Below the pieces are notes generated by a model. It had not been told where the DNA came from. It was given only the letters and a program-made list of their open reading frames with translations, and made no database searches. Source: Staphylococcus schleiferi (lineage in GTDB: Bacteria > Bacillota > Bacilli > Staphylococcales > Staphylococcaceae). Taken from it: a stretch of DNA of 64,000 nt. Positions 1-9,961 of this stretch are shown one piece after another. Each line of letters begins with the position of its first letter. Position 1 is the first letter of the stretch. Location: contig NZ_LR962863.1 in assembly GCF_900458895.1 (NCBI RefSeq), positions 1,984,001-2,048,000 on the forward strand. Reading direction: 5' to 3'. Made by a program: the position numbers and the translations under genes.

Positions 1-312
1 TCCCCATTCATGTTCTGGAAAGGCACCAACATCCAAAATATCAACGACTAACAAATCACCTGGCTCGACATTGTTCACATAAACGGGACCACTTAAAACA
101 TGAACACGGTTGAGATTCACATATTTAATATCACTAGGATCATCATTATTTGAAATTTGCCCATCTGTCCAGTCTAAACATTCCATACGAAACGCTTCAC
201 CTGGCTCAACTGAAAACGCTGCTGGAATATCTGGGTGCCAACGATTGTGTCCAGGTTGTGCTTGTTGATCCATTTTCTTACTCAAATCAATACTAAATAG
301 CTTTTTCGGCAT
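1..312 (-). CDS. acetamidase/formamidase family protein, 3' end cut by window edge
   Basis: The first 104 codons of a reverse-strand gene are visible. The protein begins MPKKLFSIDL and has HNRWHPDIPAAFSVEPGE followed by a stretch ending VEPGDLLVVDILDVGAF, which is the N-terminal pattern of the FmdA/AmdA family that hydrolyses formamide or short amides to ammonia and the acid. A ribosome site (GGAGGGA, complement of 321-327) lies just before the ATG at 312. The C-terminal part with the rest of the active site lies outside the window, so the substrate cannot be judged. Confidence 0.75.
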   Translation of the reverse strand, partial: MPKKLFSIDLSKKMDQQAQPGHNRWHPDIPAAFSVEPGEAFRMECLDWTDGQISNNDDPSDIKYVNLNRVHVLSGPVYVNNVEPGDLLVVDILDVGAFPEHEWG

Positions 313-446
313 GACAAATCCCTCCATTGATTAGATATGACAGAATCTTCCGTCATTTAAAATTATTTTACCTTAAAAATTAAAAAGTACACTATTTTAG
401 CCATTAAATTAAATCACTTTCTATACACACTATTTGCTCTACAAAG

Positions 447-488
447 AAAAAGTCGATAAAAACCACTCGCGATTTTTACCGACTTTAC
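447..488. terminator. bidirectional hairpin between amidase and small-ORF genes
   Basis: AAAGTCGATAAAAAC and GATTTTTACCGACTTT form a long inverted repeat around a short loop, flanked by A-rich and T-containing sequence. It lies downstream of the 43-residue reverse gene and upstream of the amidase gene, so it most likely ends the ppiB transcript. Confidence 0.5.
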
Positions 489-536
489 TATTCCTTATGA
501 AATACTACATTCTATTTGCATGTTGACCGCTTCTGT

Positions 537-668
537 CTAGCCTATTTGATGTACTACAACCATCTTTTCGTTAACATCTGCGTATGCCATTGTTGGGTCA
601 TTCAATTGTGTAGGATTTAAATCCGCTAAATAATGATAAAATCGAATATTCCAACCATTATTTGACAA
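537..668 (-). CDS. 43-residue conserved-looking small protein, TTG start
   Basis: This short reverse gene starts with TTG at 668, six bases after a perfect GGAGGT ribosome site, and encodes a 43-residue soluble peptide that begins MSNNGWNIRFYHYL and ends EKMVVVHQIG. It begins 22 bases after the cyclophilin stop codon and is followed by a hairpin, so it is probably the second gene of a ppiB transcript. There are no membrane segments or Cys residues. I do not recognise a family. Strong ribosome site, spacing and balanced amino-acid composition argue that it is translated. Confidence 0.55.
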   Translation of the reverse strand: MSNNGWNIRFYHYLADLNPTQLNDPTMAYADVNEKMVVVHQIG

Positions 669-689
669 ATGATGACCTCCATTCATTGA

Positions 690-1283
690 TTATTCTTCAA
701 CATCGATAGATTCAATCACAACGTCATAAACAGGTTTGTCTTGTGCACCCACTTTTACATTTGCGATATCTTCTAAAGTCGCTTCACCTTCAACAAGTTG
801 TCCAAAAACAGTATGCTTTTGATCCAACCAAGGTGTCCCACCTTTTTCTTTATAGGCTTCAGCAATTTCTTTTGGCCAACCGCCATCTTCAAGTTGACTC
901 GCCATTTGAGCTGGAAGTTCTTTCATTTGTACAATGAAAAATTGAGAGCCGTTTGTACCTGGTCCTGCATTCGCCATTGATAATGCACCATAAAGGTTAA
1001 ATGCATTCATAGAGAACTCGTCTTCAAATGGTCCACCATAAATACTTTCGCCACCCATACCTGTTCCAGTAGGGTCTCCACCTTGAATCATAAAGTCATT
1101 AATGACACGGTGGAAAGTGATGCCATCGTAATAGCCTTTTTGTGCTAATTCAATGAAGTTTTTCACTGTTTTAGGTGCAATGTCTGGAAATAGTTTTAAT
1201 GTCATATCTCCTTTGTTTGTATGCATTACAACTTTAATTTCATTTTCTTGTATTTCTTTTGTCAATTGTGGATAGTTAGTCAT
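690..1283 (-). CDS. ppiB: cyclophilin-type peptidyl-prolyl cis-trans isomerase
   Basis: Cytosolic prolyl isomerase that assists protein folding. The 197-residue protein has the cyclophilin active-site block [15 protein letters not shown] (catalytic Arg near residue 59), NGSQFFIVQ and HTVFGQ. I start at the ATG at 1283 and not the ATG at 1289, because the GGAG ribosome site is then seven bases away; this also gives MTNYPQL, which matches the start I remember for the S. aureus protein. It is transcribed divergently from kapB and followed closely by a 43-residue gene. Confidence 0.9.
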   Translation of the reverse strand: MTNYPQLTKEIQENEIKVVMHTNKGDMTLKLFPDIAPKTVKNFIELAQKGYYDGITFHRVINDFMIQGGDPTGTGMGGESIYGGPFEDEFSMNAFNLYGALSMANAGPGTNGSQFFIVQMKELPAQMASQLEDGGWPKEIAEAYKEKGGTPWLDQKHTVFGQLVEGEATLEDIANVKVGAQDKPVYDVVIESIDVEE

Positions 1284-1355
1284 TTTCATACTCCATTCGT
1301 GATAAACTGATATATACGTATCATTTTAACATATTTGAGAGAGGATGGAATTATC

Positions 1356-1736
1356 ATGCTTTACCGATTTGCTCACAAAACGGGGGTTTATGTTGTAAAA
1401 ATTGTTGAAGAAGGCTCAGACCAATGTTTAGTTCAAGTATTACAAGTTATTAAACATCCTAAACAAGGTGACCTTCATCATCCGAATGAAGTGGAAGGTG
1501 TATTTTTCCACGAGCGTAAAGCTTTGAGTTTGTACGAAAAAAGATACACACCACAAAGTCGATTGAAACCTTTTGACGGAGAAGTTGAAGACTACACCGT
1601 AACATTACAACGTGCAATCACTAACTTGGAAACACAACTCAATGAATTGGATACCGCTTATGCGCATGCATCTTTAGATTGTTTAACACGTTTAAAGACC
1701 GATTATTCACGTCAGTATAAAATAAATTTTGTTTAA
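1356..1736 (+). CDS. kapB: KapB-like protein (kinase-associated lipoprotein B family)
   Basis: The 126-residue protein has the small beta-barrel KapB fold signature: YKTG-like HKTGVYVVKI near the start, VLQVIKHPKQGDLHHPNE in the middle and FHERKAL after it. In Bacillus KapB influences the sporulation kinase KinB; staphylococci do not sporulate, so its role here is unknown. I choose the ATG at 1356, which is preceded by GAGAGG at suitable spacing, over an upstream TTG at 1335. No lipobox is present, so the name lipoprotein is probably wrong for this protein. It lies upstream of the mnh operon but seems separately transcribed. Confidence 0.8.
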   Translation: MLYRFAHKTGVYVVKIVEEGSDQCLVQVLQVIKHPKQGDLHHPNEVEGVFFHERKALSLYEKRYTPQSRLKPFDGEVEDYTVTLQRAITNLETQLNELDTAYAHASLDCLTRLKTDYSRQYKINFV

Positions 1737-1800
1737 TATAGACGAGTTTCTTCTTATTTAAAAGGATATGAAAATCGAGCCAACCATTGGTCTGCCATGT

Positions 1801-1829
1801 TTTTCACAAGTTTCATAATCATGTATAAT
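1801..1829 (+). promoter_or_regulatory. probable sigma-A promoter of the mnh operon
   Basis: TTTTCA at 1801-1806 and a perfect TATAAT at 1824-1829 are separated by 17 bases. The start of mnhA follows 37 bases later behind AAAGGAGG. No hairpin separates it from mnhA. Confidence 0.5.
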
Positions 1830-1865
1830 ATTCTTATCGTAGTTTTTTTAAAAGGAGGTCAATCT

Positions 1866-4283
1866 ATGAGTTGGTTACATATTGCGGTCCTTTTACCGTT
1901 AATATTCGCAATACTCATTCCAATCTTATATCGTTTCTATAAACGGGTTCATCTGGGTTGGTTTGTATTACCTATACCGGTAGTATTGTTTGTTTACTTT
2001 TTTTCATATATTAAACCAACAATGTCCGGGCAATTTACTGAACGATCAGTTGCTTGGATGCCACAAATCGGAATGAACTTTGATGTTTATGTCGATGGCC
2101 TTGGCTTATTATTCAGTTTGCTCATTACTGGCATAGGGAGTCTTGTTGTACTATATTCAATTAGTTATTTAAGCCAGTCTGAACAACTGGGTAACTTCTA
2201 TTGCTATTTATTAATGTTTATGAGTGCGATGTTAGGCGTCGTCCTTTCTGACAATTTACTCATACTTTATTTCTTTTGGGAATTAACATCATTTTCAAGT
2301 TTCCTATTAATTTCATTCTGGAGACATAAAGAAAGATCATTATATGGTGCAATGAAGTCTATGATGATTACCGTTTTTGGTGGTCTTTCATTATTGGGTG
2401 GTTTTATTTTACTTTACCTCGCTTCAGGCACATGGCGTATTCGTGAAATCATCGAGCATGTCGATCAAGTTCAGTCATCTCCTATTTTTATATTAGCAAT
2501 GATTTTTGTCATTATAGGTGCAATGACTAAATCTGCACAATTTCCATTTTATATTTGGTTACCGGATGCGATGGAAGCACCGACACCAGTCAGCGCTTAC
2601 CTTCACTCGGCAACAATGGTAAAAGCAGGAATTTATCTTGTAGCTCGCTTAACACCGATTTTTGCTGTGTCACAAGGTTGGATATGGACTGTGACGCTAT
2701 TCGGTTTAGTGACCTTATTTTGGGCATCACTGAACGCGACTAAGCAACAAGATCTTAAAGGGATTTTGGCATTTTCAACTGTTTCCCAATTAGGTATGAT
2801 TATGGCGATGCTCGGGGTAGGTGCCGTGAGCTATCACTTTGAAGGTGCCGACAGTAAGTTGTACATTGTCGCTTACAGTGCGGCGATTTTTCATTTAATC
2901 AACCATGCGACTTTTAAAGGTGCTTTATTTATGATTACAGGTGCCGTCGATCATGCGACTGGTACGAGAGATACGCGTAAATTGGGCGGTTTAATGACGA
3001 TTATGCCTATTTCCTTTACGCTTTCCATCATTACTTCTTTAAGTATGGCTGGGGTGCCACCATTTAACGGTTTCTTATCTAAAGAGCAATTTTTAGAAGC
3101 GATGATTGGGGTCACACATGCTTCACTATTCAGTTTGAATACAATTGGTATTTTAATTCCAATTGTGGCAGTCGTCGGAAGTATTTTTACTTTTGTTTAT
3201 TCATTTAAATTTATTTCGGAAATCTTTTTAGGACAACATCATCCTGATGCGTTGCCTAATAAAGCACATGAAGCACCTATTCTGATGAATATTCCACCAA
3301 TTATTTTATCTACATTAGTGATATTGTTTGGTTTATTCCCAAGTATTGTGTCTTCTCCATTAGTTGAACCCGCTGTTCAATCTATTGCCAACGTTGATAA
3401 AGTTGAAGCCTCATTCCACTTATGGCATGGCTTCACACCAGCATTCCTATCAACATTAGTGATTTATATTGTCGGCGCAGGCTTATTACTCACATTCAAC
3501 TCTTGGGCACCTGTGTTGAGACGTATACCTAAATGGTTTACATTAAACCACTGGTACGATCAAACGGGTCGTTATACACCATATTATGCGACTCAAATTA
3601 CACGCACTTATATGACAGGATTCAACCGTAATAACCTAGTCATTATTTTTTCAACAATGATTCTCTTGACTTTCATCACACTCGTATCGTTACCATTTTC
3701 TTTTGATTTTGTGAAAGTCTCACCTATTAGACCTTACGAATTTATTTCAGTTGTGACGATTGTTATTGCTGCAGTTATGATCATTTTTGCTAGATCACGA
3801 CTCTTTAGCATCATTATGTTAAGTGCTGTCGGCTATTCTATGGCGATATTCTTTATTTTCTTTAATGCGCCAGATTTAGCATTAACCCAATTTGTAGTTG
3901 AAACAATTTCAACAGCACTCTTCTTACTTTGTTTCTATCACTTACCAAATATGAGTCGCTACAATGAGTCAGTAAGATACAAAGTCGGTAATGCAATTAT
4001 CTCTATTGGGGTTGGTGCTGTGGTCACTATCCTTGGCTTGATTGCATACGGTAATCGTCATTTCGAATCTATTAGTGCTTTTTATAAAGCACATGTGTAT
4101 GACTTGGCACAAGGTAAAAACATGGTCAACGTTATACTTGTAGACTTCCGTGGTACTGATACATTATTTGAATCTTCTGTGCTCGGTATTGCTGGTATGG
4201 GGATTTACACATTAATTAAATTACGTGCGAAACACAAAAATGGATACGAAAGGGTTGAGAAGATTGAACAGACAGAAAAATGA
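1866..4283 (+). CDS. mnhA: Na+/H+ antiporter subunit A (Mnh/Mrp)
   Basis: Largest membrane subunit (805 residues) of the multisubunit Mrp-type Na+/H+ antiporter, which exchanges Na+ for protons across the cell membrane and is related to complex I. The central part (about residues 120-420) is the proton-translocating NADH-quinone oxidoreductase domain with [25 protein letters not shown] motif and conserved [13 protein letters not shown]. The C-terminal 150 residues form the MrpA-specific part fused to subunit A. The ATG at 1866 follows AAAGGAGGTCAATCT; an upstream in-frame ATG at 1797 lacks a ribosome site. First gene of a tightly overlapping seven-gene operon. Confidence 0.96.
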   Translation: MSWLHIAVLLPLIFAILIPILYRFYKRVHLGWFVLPIPVVLFVYFFSYIKPTMSGQFTERSVAWMPQIGMNFDVYVDGLGLLFSLLITGIGSLVVLYSISYLSQSEQLGNFYCYLLMFMSAMLGVVLSDNLLILYFFWELTSFSSFLLISFWRHKERSLYGAMKSMMITVFGGLSLLGGFILLYLASGTWRIREIIEHVDQVQSSPIFILAMIFVIIGAMTKSAQFPFYIWLPDAMEAPTPVSAYLHSATMVKAGIYLVARLTPIFAVSQGWIWTVTLFGLVTLFWASLNATKQQDLKGILAFSTVSQLGMIMAMLGVGAVSYHFEGADSKLYIVAYSAAIFHLINHATFKGALFMITGAVDHATGTRDTRKLGGLMTIMPISFTLSIITSLSMAGVPPFNGFLSKEQFLEAMIGVTHASLFSLNTIGILIPIVAVVGSIFTFVYSFKFISEIFLGQHHPDALPNKAHEAPILMNIPPIILSTLVILFGLFPSIVSSPLVEPAVQSIANVDKVEASFHLWHGFTPAFLSTLVIYIVGAGLLLTFNSWAPVLRRIPKWFTLNHWYDQTGRYTPYYATQITRTYMTGFNRNNLVIIFSTMILLTFITLVSLPFSFDFVKVSPIRPYEFISVVTIVIAAVMIIFARSRLFSIIMLSAVGYSMAIFFIFFNAPDLALTQFVVETISTALFLLCFYHLPNMSRYNESVRYKVGNAIISIGVGAVVTILGLIAYGNRHFESISAFYKAHVYDLAQGKNMVNVILVDFRGTDTLFESSVLGIAGMGIYTLIKLRAKHKNGYERVEKIEQTEK

Positions 4284-4692
4284 TCTCATTGCACAATATT
4301 CATCACTGATTATCTTTTTCTTGATTATGATGTTTGGCTTCTCACTTTTCTTAGCTGGACATTACACACCTGGAGGCGGCTTTATTGGTGGACTTCTCGT
4401 TTCAAGTGCGCTCGTTATTATTGCTGTAGCATTTGACGTTAAGACTTTACGTAAAGTGTTTCCTTGGGACTTTAAAAAGCTTATAGCACTAGGCTTAACA
4501 TTTTGTGTCGGTGCACCAATGTTAAGTTGGACATATGGTAAAAACTTTTTTACACATCGTGCTTTCGAAATTCCTTTACCATTGTTACAACCTATGCACG
4601 TTCATACAGCTGTTATTTTTGATACAGGTGTATTGTTTGTAGTAGTGGGCACTGTGCTCACTATAATTTTAACGATTGGAGAGAATGAGTAA
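4264..4692 (+). CDS. mnhB: Na+/H+ antiporter subunit B
   Basis: Membrane subunit of 142 residues with four predicted transmembrane segments and the family motif [13 protein letters not shown] near residues 30-42. I take the TTG at 4264 as start: this yields MNRQKNDLI and exactly the 142-residue length I remember for the S. aureus subunit, whereas starting upstream adds a charged tail with no counterpart. It overlaps the end of mnhA by 20 bases and its stop overlaps the mnhC start, consistent with translational coupling. Confidence 0.93.
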   Translation: MNRQKNDLIAQYSSLIIFFLIMMFGFSLFLAGHYTPGGGFIGGLLVSSALVIIAVAFDVKTLRKVFPWDFKKLIALGLTFCVGAPMLSWTYGKNFFTHRAFEIPLPLLQPMHVHTAVIFDTGVLFVVVGTVLTIILTIGENE

Positions 4693-5039
4693 TGGAAATT
4701 GTATTGATTATTGTTTGCGGCATACTGACTTCAATCAGTGTCTATCTCATTCTTTCTAAAAGTTTAATTAGAATTATCATTGGTACGACATTGCTCTCAC
4801 ATGCTGCAAACCTATTTATGTTAACAATGGGTGGGCTTAAAAACGGAAATGTACCGATTTATGAAAAAGGGGTCACAGATTATGTTGATCCTATTCCACA
4901 AGCCCTCATCTTAACTGCAATTGTTATTTCTTTTGCAGTCACAGCCTTTTTCTTAGTATTAGCTTTTAGAAGTTATAAAGAATTAGGTACAGATAACGTA
5001 GAAAGAATGAAAGGAGTGCCACAAGAAGATGATAACTGA
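4692..5039 (+). CDS. mnhC: Na+/H+ antiporter subunit C
   Basis: A 115-residue three-helix membrane protein homologous to complex I subunit NuoK (MnhC/MrpC). The motif [20 protein letters not shown] near residues 73-92 is the conserved third helix. The ATG shares a base with the TAA of mnhB. It extends 10 bases into mnhD. Confidence 0.95.
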   Translation: MEIVLIIVCGILTSISVYLILSKSLIRIIIGTTLLSHAANLFMLTMGGLKNGNVPIYEKGVTDYVDPIPQALILTAIVISFAVTAFFLVLAFRSYKELGTDNVERMKGVPQEDDN

Positions 5040-6546
5040 GAATTTACTCGTAGCGGTTTTAGTGGTCCCTATTATTACCGCGATACTCTTAATTTTTAGT
5101 GGCCTCCGCCCTTTTATTAAACGCTATATTGCATTAATCGGGACATTAGTGACATTAGGCTTTTCAATCCTCAATTTAACTCATGTTTGGCAAGCCGGTC
5201 ATCCGATTATTTTAGAATTAGGTTCTTGGAAAGCCCCATATAGTATTGTTTTTGTCTTAGACTTATATAGTGCTTTACTCGTTACAACGAGTACCATTAT
5301 CACGATGATGATTATATTATTCTCATACCAATCGATTGGGTTACATCGTGAAACGTATTATTACTATTTCACTGTTATGATGATGCTCACTGGAATCAAC
5401 GGGGCATTTATCACAGGCGATATTTTTAACTTGTTTGTATTTTTTGAAGTATTCTTAATGGCTTCTTACGGTTTAATGGTCATTGGTGGAACAAAAATCC
5501 AACTTCAAGAAAGTGTTAAGTATCTCCTTGTCAATGTGGTTTCATCTGCATTTTTCGTTATCGCTGTTGGTATCTTGTATTCAATTGTCGGAACGTTAAA
5601 TTTAGCCGATATTAGTCAAAAGCTATCTGTTGTGGGTAAAGATCATCCCGGCTTACTCAGCATTGCATTCATTCTTTTTATATTTGTATTTGCTACTAAA
5701 GCGGGTGCTTTCCCTATGTATGTATGGTTACCTGGCGCGTATTATGCACCGCCATTTGCAATCATCGCATTTTTCGGTGCCCTATTAACAAAAGTCGGTG
5801 TTTACGCATTGACACGTGTAATGAGTTTATTTTTCCATGATACACTGACGTTTTCACATTACACAGTGTTAGCTTTAGCCCTATTAACCATTATTTTTGG
5901 TTGTGTGGGGGCTGTCGGTTTTAGAGATACCAAACGTATTATTTTATATAATATTATGATTGCTGTCGGTGTGATTCTCGTTGGTGTCGCTATGATGACC
6001 AAATCTGGCATTATCGGTGCCATTTACTACACACTGCACGATATGCTTATCAAAGCAGCATTATTCTTTTTAATTGGTATTATGTATAAAATTACGAAGA
6101 CTACTGATTTAAGAAACTTTGGCGGATTAATCCATCATTATCCAGTTTTAGGATGGACTTTCTTTATTGCTGCGCTGAGCTTAGCTGGGATTCCACCATT
6201 TAGTGGTTTCTACGGTAAGCTTTATATCGTTCGTGCTGCTTTTGAAGAAGGCTTTTATGCCTCAGGTATCATTGTCTTACTTTCAAGTCTAGTCGTGCTC
6301 TATTCTGTGATGAATATCTTCTTAAAAGGATTCTTCGGAAAGAGTTATGGCTATGTCTATAATCCAAGACTGCATCACCGTGGATTACTCGCTGTCGGTA
6401 TCCTATCCGTTGTCATCGCTGTTGCTTTCGGTTTAAGTGCTGGACAATTATACCCTATTGTCGCAGAAGCAGCTAAGTCGTTCTATCAACCTGACACTTA
6501 CATTCATAGCGTATTGGGGGGTGAAGTAATATGGCAGTACAAATAG
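5029..6546 (+). CDS. mnhD: Na+/H+ antiporter subunit D
   Basis: A 505-residue NuoN/NuoM-like polytopic membrane subunit. It has the family blocks [21 protein letters not shown] and [14 protein letters not shown], expected of the proton-translocating domain. The start ATG overlaps the end of mnhC by 11 bases; its own end overlaps mnhE by 16. It is slightly longer than the about 498 residues usual in S. aureus. Part of one operon with the other mnh genes. Confidence 0.95.
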   Translation: MITENLLVAVLVVPIITAILLIFSGLRPFIKRYIALIGTLVTLGFSILNLTHVWQAGHPIILELGSWKAPYSIVFVLDLYSALLVTTSTIITMMIILFSYQSIGLHRETYYYYFTVMMMLTGINGAFITGDIFNLFVFFEVFLMASYGLMVIGGTKIQLQESVKYLLVNVVSSAFFVIAVGILYSIVGTLNLADISQKLSVVGKDHPGLLSIAFILFIFVFATKAGAFPMYVWLPGAYYAPPFAIIAFFGALLTKVGVYALTRVMSLFFHDTLTFSHYTVLALALLTIIFGCVGAVGFRDTKRIILYNIMIAVGVILVGVAMMTKSGIIGAIYYTLHDMLIKAALFFLIGIMYKITKTTDLRNFGGLIHHYPVLGWTFFIAALSLAGIPPFSGFYGKLYIVRAAFEEGFYASGIIVLLSSLVVLYSVMNIFLKGFFGKSYGYVYNPRLHHRGLLAVGILSVVIAVAFGLSAGQLYPIVAEAAKSFYQPDTYIHSVLGGEVIWQYK

Positions 6547-7010
6547 TGATTAATTTGATTTTAGCAATATTTTGGTTGTTTTTATCAGATAGTTATACGA
6601 TGAATTCTTTCGTCCTAGGCTACCTTTTCGCGTTACTATTAGTTTATTTGATGCGCAAAATCTTGCCCGGCCGATTTTATATCATTACGCTATACAAAAT
6701 CATTAAACTTATCTTTGTTTTCTTAATCGAATTAATTAAAGCAAATATCGATGTATTGCGTATTATTCTTCAACCGCGAATTAAAAATGAATCTGCTTTC
6801 TTTGTTTATGAAACAGATTTACAACATAAATGGCAAGTCGCGTTACTTTCCAATCTCATCACATTAACTCCAGGTACGGTTGTTATCGGTGTGAATGATG
6901 ATATGAAACGCTTATATATTCACTGTTTAAACTTTTCAACAAAAGAAGAAGAAGTGGCGAGTATTAAAGGTTCTCTTGAAAAAGCAGTGAGAGAGGTGGG
7001 TGAATCGTAA
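6531..7010 (+). CDS. mnhE: Na+/H+ antiporter subunit E
   Basis: A 159-residue protein with two or three N-terminal membrane helices and a cytoplasmic C-terminal part ([14 protein letters not shown] is the conserved MnhE/MrpE motif near residues 110-123). The GGGGTG before the ATG at 6531 lies inside the end of mnhD. The stop codon overlaps the ATG of mnhF. Confidence 0.94.
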   Translation: MAVQIVINLILAIFWLFLSDSYTMNSFVLGYLFALLLVYLMRKILPGRFYIITLYKIIKLIFVFLIELIKANIDVLRIILQPRIKNESAFFVYETDLQHKWQVALLSNLITLTPGTVVIGVNDDMKRLYIHCLNFSTKEEEVASIKGSLEKAVREVGES

Positions 7011-7303
7011 TGAACTTTGATGTTTTTATTATTATCGCTTTAGTTATTGTCGTCCTCTCGATTTTAGCCATCCTTGTCCGTGTGATTTTAGGGCCAACTT
7101 TACCTGATCGCGTTGTAGCGTTAGATGCAATCGGTATACAGTTAATGGCTATCGTCGGCCTGTTTTCAATCATACTCGATACACATTATATGATTGTTGC
7201 GATTTTATTAATTGGTATTCTCGCCTTTCTAGGCACTGCTGTTTTCGCGAAATTTATGGACAAAGGTCAGGTGATTGAACATGACAGAGACAATCGTGAT
7301 TAG
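7010..7303 (+). CDS. mnhF: Na+/H+ antiporter subunit F
   Basis: A 97-residue protein with three transmembrane segments and the motif [15 protein letters not shown] typical of MnhF/MrpF. It is coupled to mnhE by a TAATG overlap and runs 23 bases into mnhG. In B. subtilis MrpF can also mediate cholate and Na+ efflux; that role is not shown for this protein. Confidence 0.94.
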   Translation: MNFDVFIIIALVIVVLSILAILVRVILGPTLPDRVVALDAIGIQLMAIVGLFSIILDTHYMIVAILLIGILAFLGTAVFAKFMDKGQVIEHDRDNRD

Positions 7304-7637
7304 TATAGGATTGATACTTGTTATCATTGGTGCATTATTTAGTGCATTGGCTGCGATTGGGATGTTAAGACTTGACGATGTTTATTCACGTGCACATGCA
7401 GCGGGTAAAGCAGCAACTTTAGGTACAATGCTTTTACTAACAGGAACTTTTATTTACTTTATTGGTAAAGAAGGTTACGTCAATTTTCAACTCTTAATCG
7501 GTATCGCATTTGTATTTTTGACTGGTCCGCTCTCAAGTCATTTAGTCTTGAAATCAGCTTATAATCTCAAGACACCCGCTTCAAAGCGTTTAAAGCTAGA
7601 TGAAGTTAAAGATGACATGAAAGGTACGAAGTTATAG
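7281..7637 (+). CDS. mnhG: Na+/H+ antiporter subunit G
   Basis: Last subunit of the antiporter, 118 residues, with three membrane helices and [18 protein letters not shown], the conserved MnhG/MrpG block. I choose the ATG at 7281 (AGGTGATTGAAC before it) and not the upstream in-frame start, because it gives the normal length. It overlaps mnhF by 23 bases. The strong hairpin at 7692 closes the operon. Confidence 0.94.
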   Translation: MTETIVISIGLILVIIGALFSALAAIGMLRLDDVYSRAHAAGKAATLGTMLLLTGTFIYFIGKEGYVNFQLLIGIAFVFLTGPLSSHLVLKSAYNLKTPASKRLKLDEVKDDMKGTKL

Positions 7638-7691
7638 TTTTTCATTGATTTAATTTGATTATCTACTGAGGCTATATGAACAACATTAATA

Positions 7692-7736
7692 AGCCCGAGA
7701 TTTTTCGTGAAAATCACGAAATCATCTCGGGTTTTT
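7692..7736 (+). terminator. terminator of the mnh operon
   Basis: AAGCCCGAGAT ... ATCTCGGG forms a stem, reinforced by an inner TTTCGTGA/TCACGAAA stem, followed by TTTTTATT. It stands 55 bases after mnhG; facing the reverse thioesterase gene it may work in both directions. Confidence 0.85.
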
Positions 7737-7833
7737 ATTCGTATTAAGTAAGGCGTGCATACACACATCTTTATTACTACAAGAATGTGATTGAATGCTT
7801 TCACACATATGATTCGTATTTGTATAATCGTAG

Positions 7834-8220
7834 CTAAACTGACTCACGTTTAATCTGTTTAATTGCGAGTGTGCCGCGCATTACTGATATCAATTCGTCA
7901 TCTTCATTCGTCATACGAATATCCCAAACATGCGTGGATCGCCCTTCATGTAAAATACGCGCTTCAGCATAAATCATACCTTCTCGTGCAGATTTAATAT
8001 GATTTGTATTCATTTCTAAGCCTACAGGGATACCTTGACTCGGTTCTAATAAATTGAATGATCCTATTGAGCATGCCGTTTCACCTAACGCCATTGTCGC
8101 GCCACCATGTAAATAACCGAAAGGCTGCTTAACCTTATCGGATACAGGCATAGACAATTTAACATAGCCTGGTGATTCACTCACTTTTTTAATCTCTAAT
8201 AGTTCCATAAGATGTGTCAT
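7834..8220 (-). CDS. hotdog-fold thioesterase, PaaI/YdiI-like
   Basis: The 128-residue protein has the single hotdog domain of PaaI-type acyl-CoA thioesterases: GYLHGGATMALGETACS (residues about 35-51) contains the HGG and the catalytic acidic residue position, and THVWDIRMTN is a late strand. The substrate is unknown; one paralog group acts on 1,4-dihydroxy-2-naphthoyl-CoA in menaquinone synthesis, which is only a possibility here. It starts 24 bases after the NhaC-type antiporter stop codon on the same strand, so the two are probably cotranscribed. Confidence 0.8.
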   Translation of the reverse strand: MTHLMELLEIKKVSESPGYVKLSMPVSDKVKQPFGYLHGGATMALGETACSIGSFNLLEPSQGIPVGLEMNTNHIKSAREGMIYAEARILHEGRSTHVWDIRMTNEDDELISVMRGTLAIKQIKRESV

Positions 8221-8244
8221 CTTATTGTCCCCCTTTCTCGTTTA

Positions 8245-9558
8245 TTATAATATAAGTGCTGCAATTGTTCCCATAATAATCAACGGCACATTATAAAAAA
8301 CAAAGTTAGGAATACATGTATCTCGGATATGATCGTGTTGACCATCTATATTTAATCCTGCTGTCGGTCCTAATGTTGAATCACTTGCTGGTGAACCTGA
8401 ATCCCCTAATGCACCTGCTGTACCAATTAAAGCAATCAATGCCATCGTACTCATTCCTAAAGATTCTCCAAAAGGAATAAATAATGCTGCAAGAATCGGT
8501 ATCGTCGCAAAAGATGAACCGATACCTAACGTCACAACAAGTCCAATAATATACATTAAAATAATACTTAAAAATTTATTGTCTCCTGCGATAAGCGTCA
8601 GACTATTGACCAACTTCTGAATATCCCCTGTTTCATTCATCACGCCAGCAAAACCATTAGCAGTTAATATGACCACACCAATATAGGCCATAATTTTAAT
8701 ACCATCGACAAACTGGTCATCTAAATTCTTCCAAGAGTATAGTCCTGAAACAAAGAAAACAAGGACACCAGCTAATGCGCCAAATATCATTGAATCCGTC
8801 AAAGTTTGAACGGTAAACGTTGCAAGTATCGCGACAATGGTTACAACAAGCACATATGGCTTAAGTTCTACAGTTGCTTCTGCTTGATCAGTTTTAATTT
8901 CTTTATAAATTCTAGGTTTACGATAATAAATCATTGCAGCAATTAAGCCAATGATATAACCAGACGCTGGAATAAGCATCGCTTTCCAAATCGAGTTAAA
9001 AGCAATTGGATGATGCGCTTTTTCAAAACCTTTTTGAATGATTTCATGAAAGATGTGACCAAAACCAAATGGCAGCACCACGTATGGGAAACAGAGACCA
9101 AAACCAATAATCATTGCAATTAAACGTCGATCCATTTTCAACTCATTAAATAAGCTGAGTAAAGGCGGAATAACAATAGGAATAAACGCAATATGTACTG
9201 GAATGACATTCTGACTCATAATACTGAGCATCAGTAAACTCACAATAATTAAGACTTTTATCTTAATTCGGGATACTTTCGTTTCTTCTGCACGAATCGA
9301 TTGAATAATCTTTTTTACAAGATAGTCAGTAATACCACTATATGAAATTAAGGCAGCAAAACCACCAAGTAATGCATAACTTAACGCCACTTCTGCGCCA
9401 TCTACAATATTATCAGTGAACGTAGAAATCGTATGATGCAAAGGTAAGCCTGCAAGTAAACCACCTATAAGCGCACTGATAAACAAACTGATGACAACAT
9501 TTAGTCTGCATAAGCAAAGTATAATCATAATGACAACTGCAATTAAAACAGAATTCAT
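8245..9558 (-). CDS. NhaC-like Na+/H+ antiporter family protein (YuiF-like)
   Basis: A 437-residue polytopic membrane protein with about eleven or twelve helices. It ends with the motif GDSGSPASDSTLGPT followed by GQHDHIRDTCIPNF, found in the YuiF branch of NhaC-type transporters. It likely exchanges Na+ or an organic anion; the exact substrate is not clear. The ATG at 9558 has AAAGGAG before it and a good promoter (9606-9634) 50 bases upstream. The thioesterase gene follows. Confidence 0.78.
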   Translation of the reverse strand: MNSVLIAVVIMIILCLCRLNVVISLFISALIGGLLAGLPLHHTISTFTDNIVDGAEVALSYALLGGFAALISYSGITDYLVKKIIQSIRAEETKVSRIKIKVLIIVSLLMLSIMSQNVIPVHIAFIPIVIPPLLSLFNELKMDRRLIAMIIGFGLCFPYVVLPFGFGHIFHEIIQKGFEKAHHPIAFNSIWKAMLIPASGYIIGLIAAMIYYRKPRIYKEIKTDQAEATVELKPYVLVVTIVAILATFTVQTLTDSMIFGALAGVLVFFVSGLYSWKNLDDQFVDGIKIMAYIGVVILTANGFAGVMNETGDIQKLVNSLTLIAGDNKFLSIILMYIIGLVVTLGIGSSFATIPILAALFIPFGESLGMSTMALIALIGTAGALGDSGSPASDSTLGPTAGLNIDGQHDHIRDTCIPNFVFYNVPLIIMGTIAALIL

Positions 9559-9605
9559 TCCAAAATCTCCTTTAGTTCATTATCGAGTTAAAGTGTATGT
9601 TTAAT

Positions 9606-9634
9606 ATACTAACAGTTATCATACATTTCGTCAA
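9606..9634 (-). promoter_or_regulatory. sigma-A promoter of the NhaC-like gene
   Basis: Reading the reverse strand, TTGACG and TAGTAT are separated by exactly 17 bases. The ATG follows about 48 bases downstream. Confidence 0.6.
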
Positions 9635-9781
9635 TCGACTGTAAAATCTAGGACTTGTTGAAGCACTAAAAAGTTATTGCGTTATTAAAAAGCCACTAAA
9701 ACTTAATATAAGCCCTTTTTAATTAAAATCATTTCAAGCCACTTATAAAATCAAACGGTAACAGGCAGTTCAAACAACAAA

Positions 9782-9828
9782 GAGAGCAAGAAGAGATATC
9801 TTATACATTTAGATACCTTCTCACTCTC
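9782..9828 (-). terminator. hairpin downstream of the aminopeptidase gene
   Basis: GAGAGCAAGAAGAGATATC and GATACCTTCTCACTCTC pair with a few mismatches around an A/T loop; on the reverse strand it is followed by TCTCTTTGTTGTTT. It lies between pepA and the NhaC-like gene. The T-tract is imperfect. The rest of 9559-9961 shows no gene. Confidence 0.5.
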
Positions 9829-9961
9829 ATGTCTATTAATACGTGAATTAAAACTATTTCGGATATGATGTACGTGATGACTCTTTTTGGTAACAAACCT
9901 ATATACTTCAGGTCATCATGTCTCAAACCTCAACGTTTTTCTCAATGATTTTTACTTAGAC

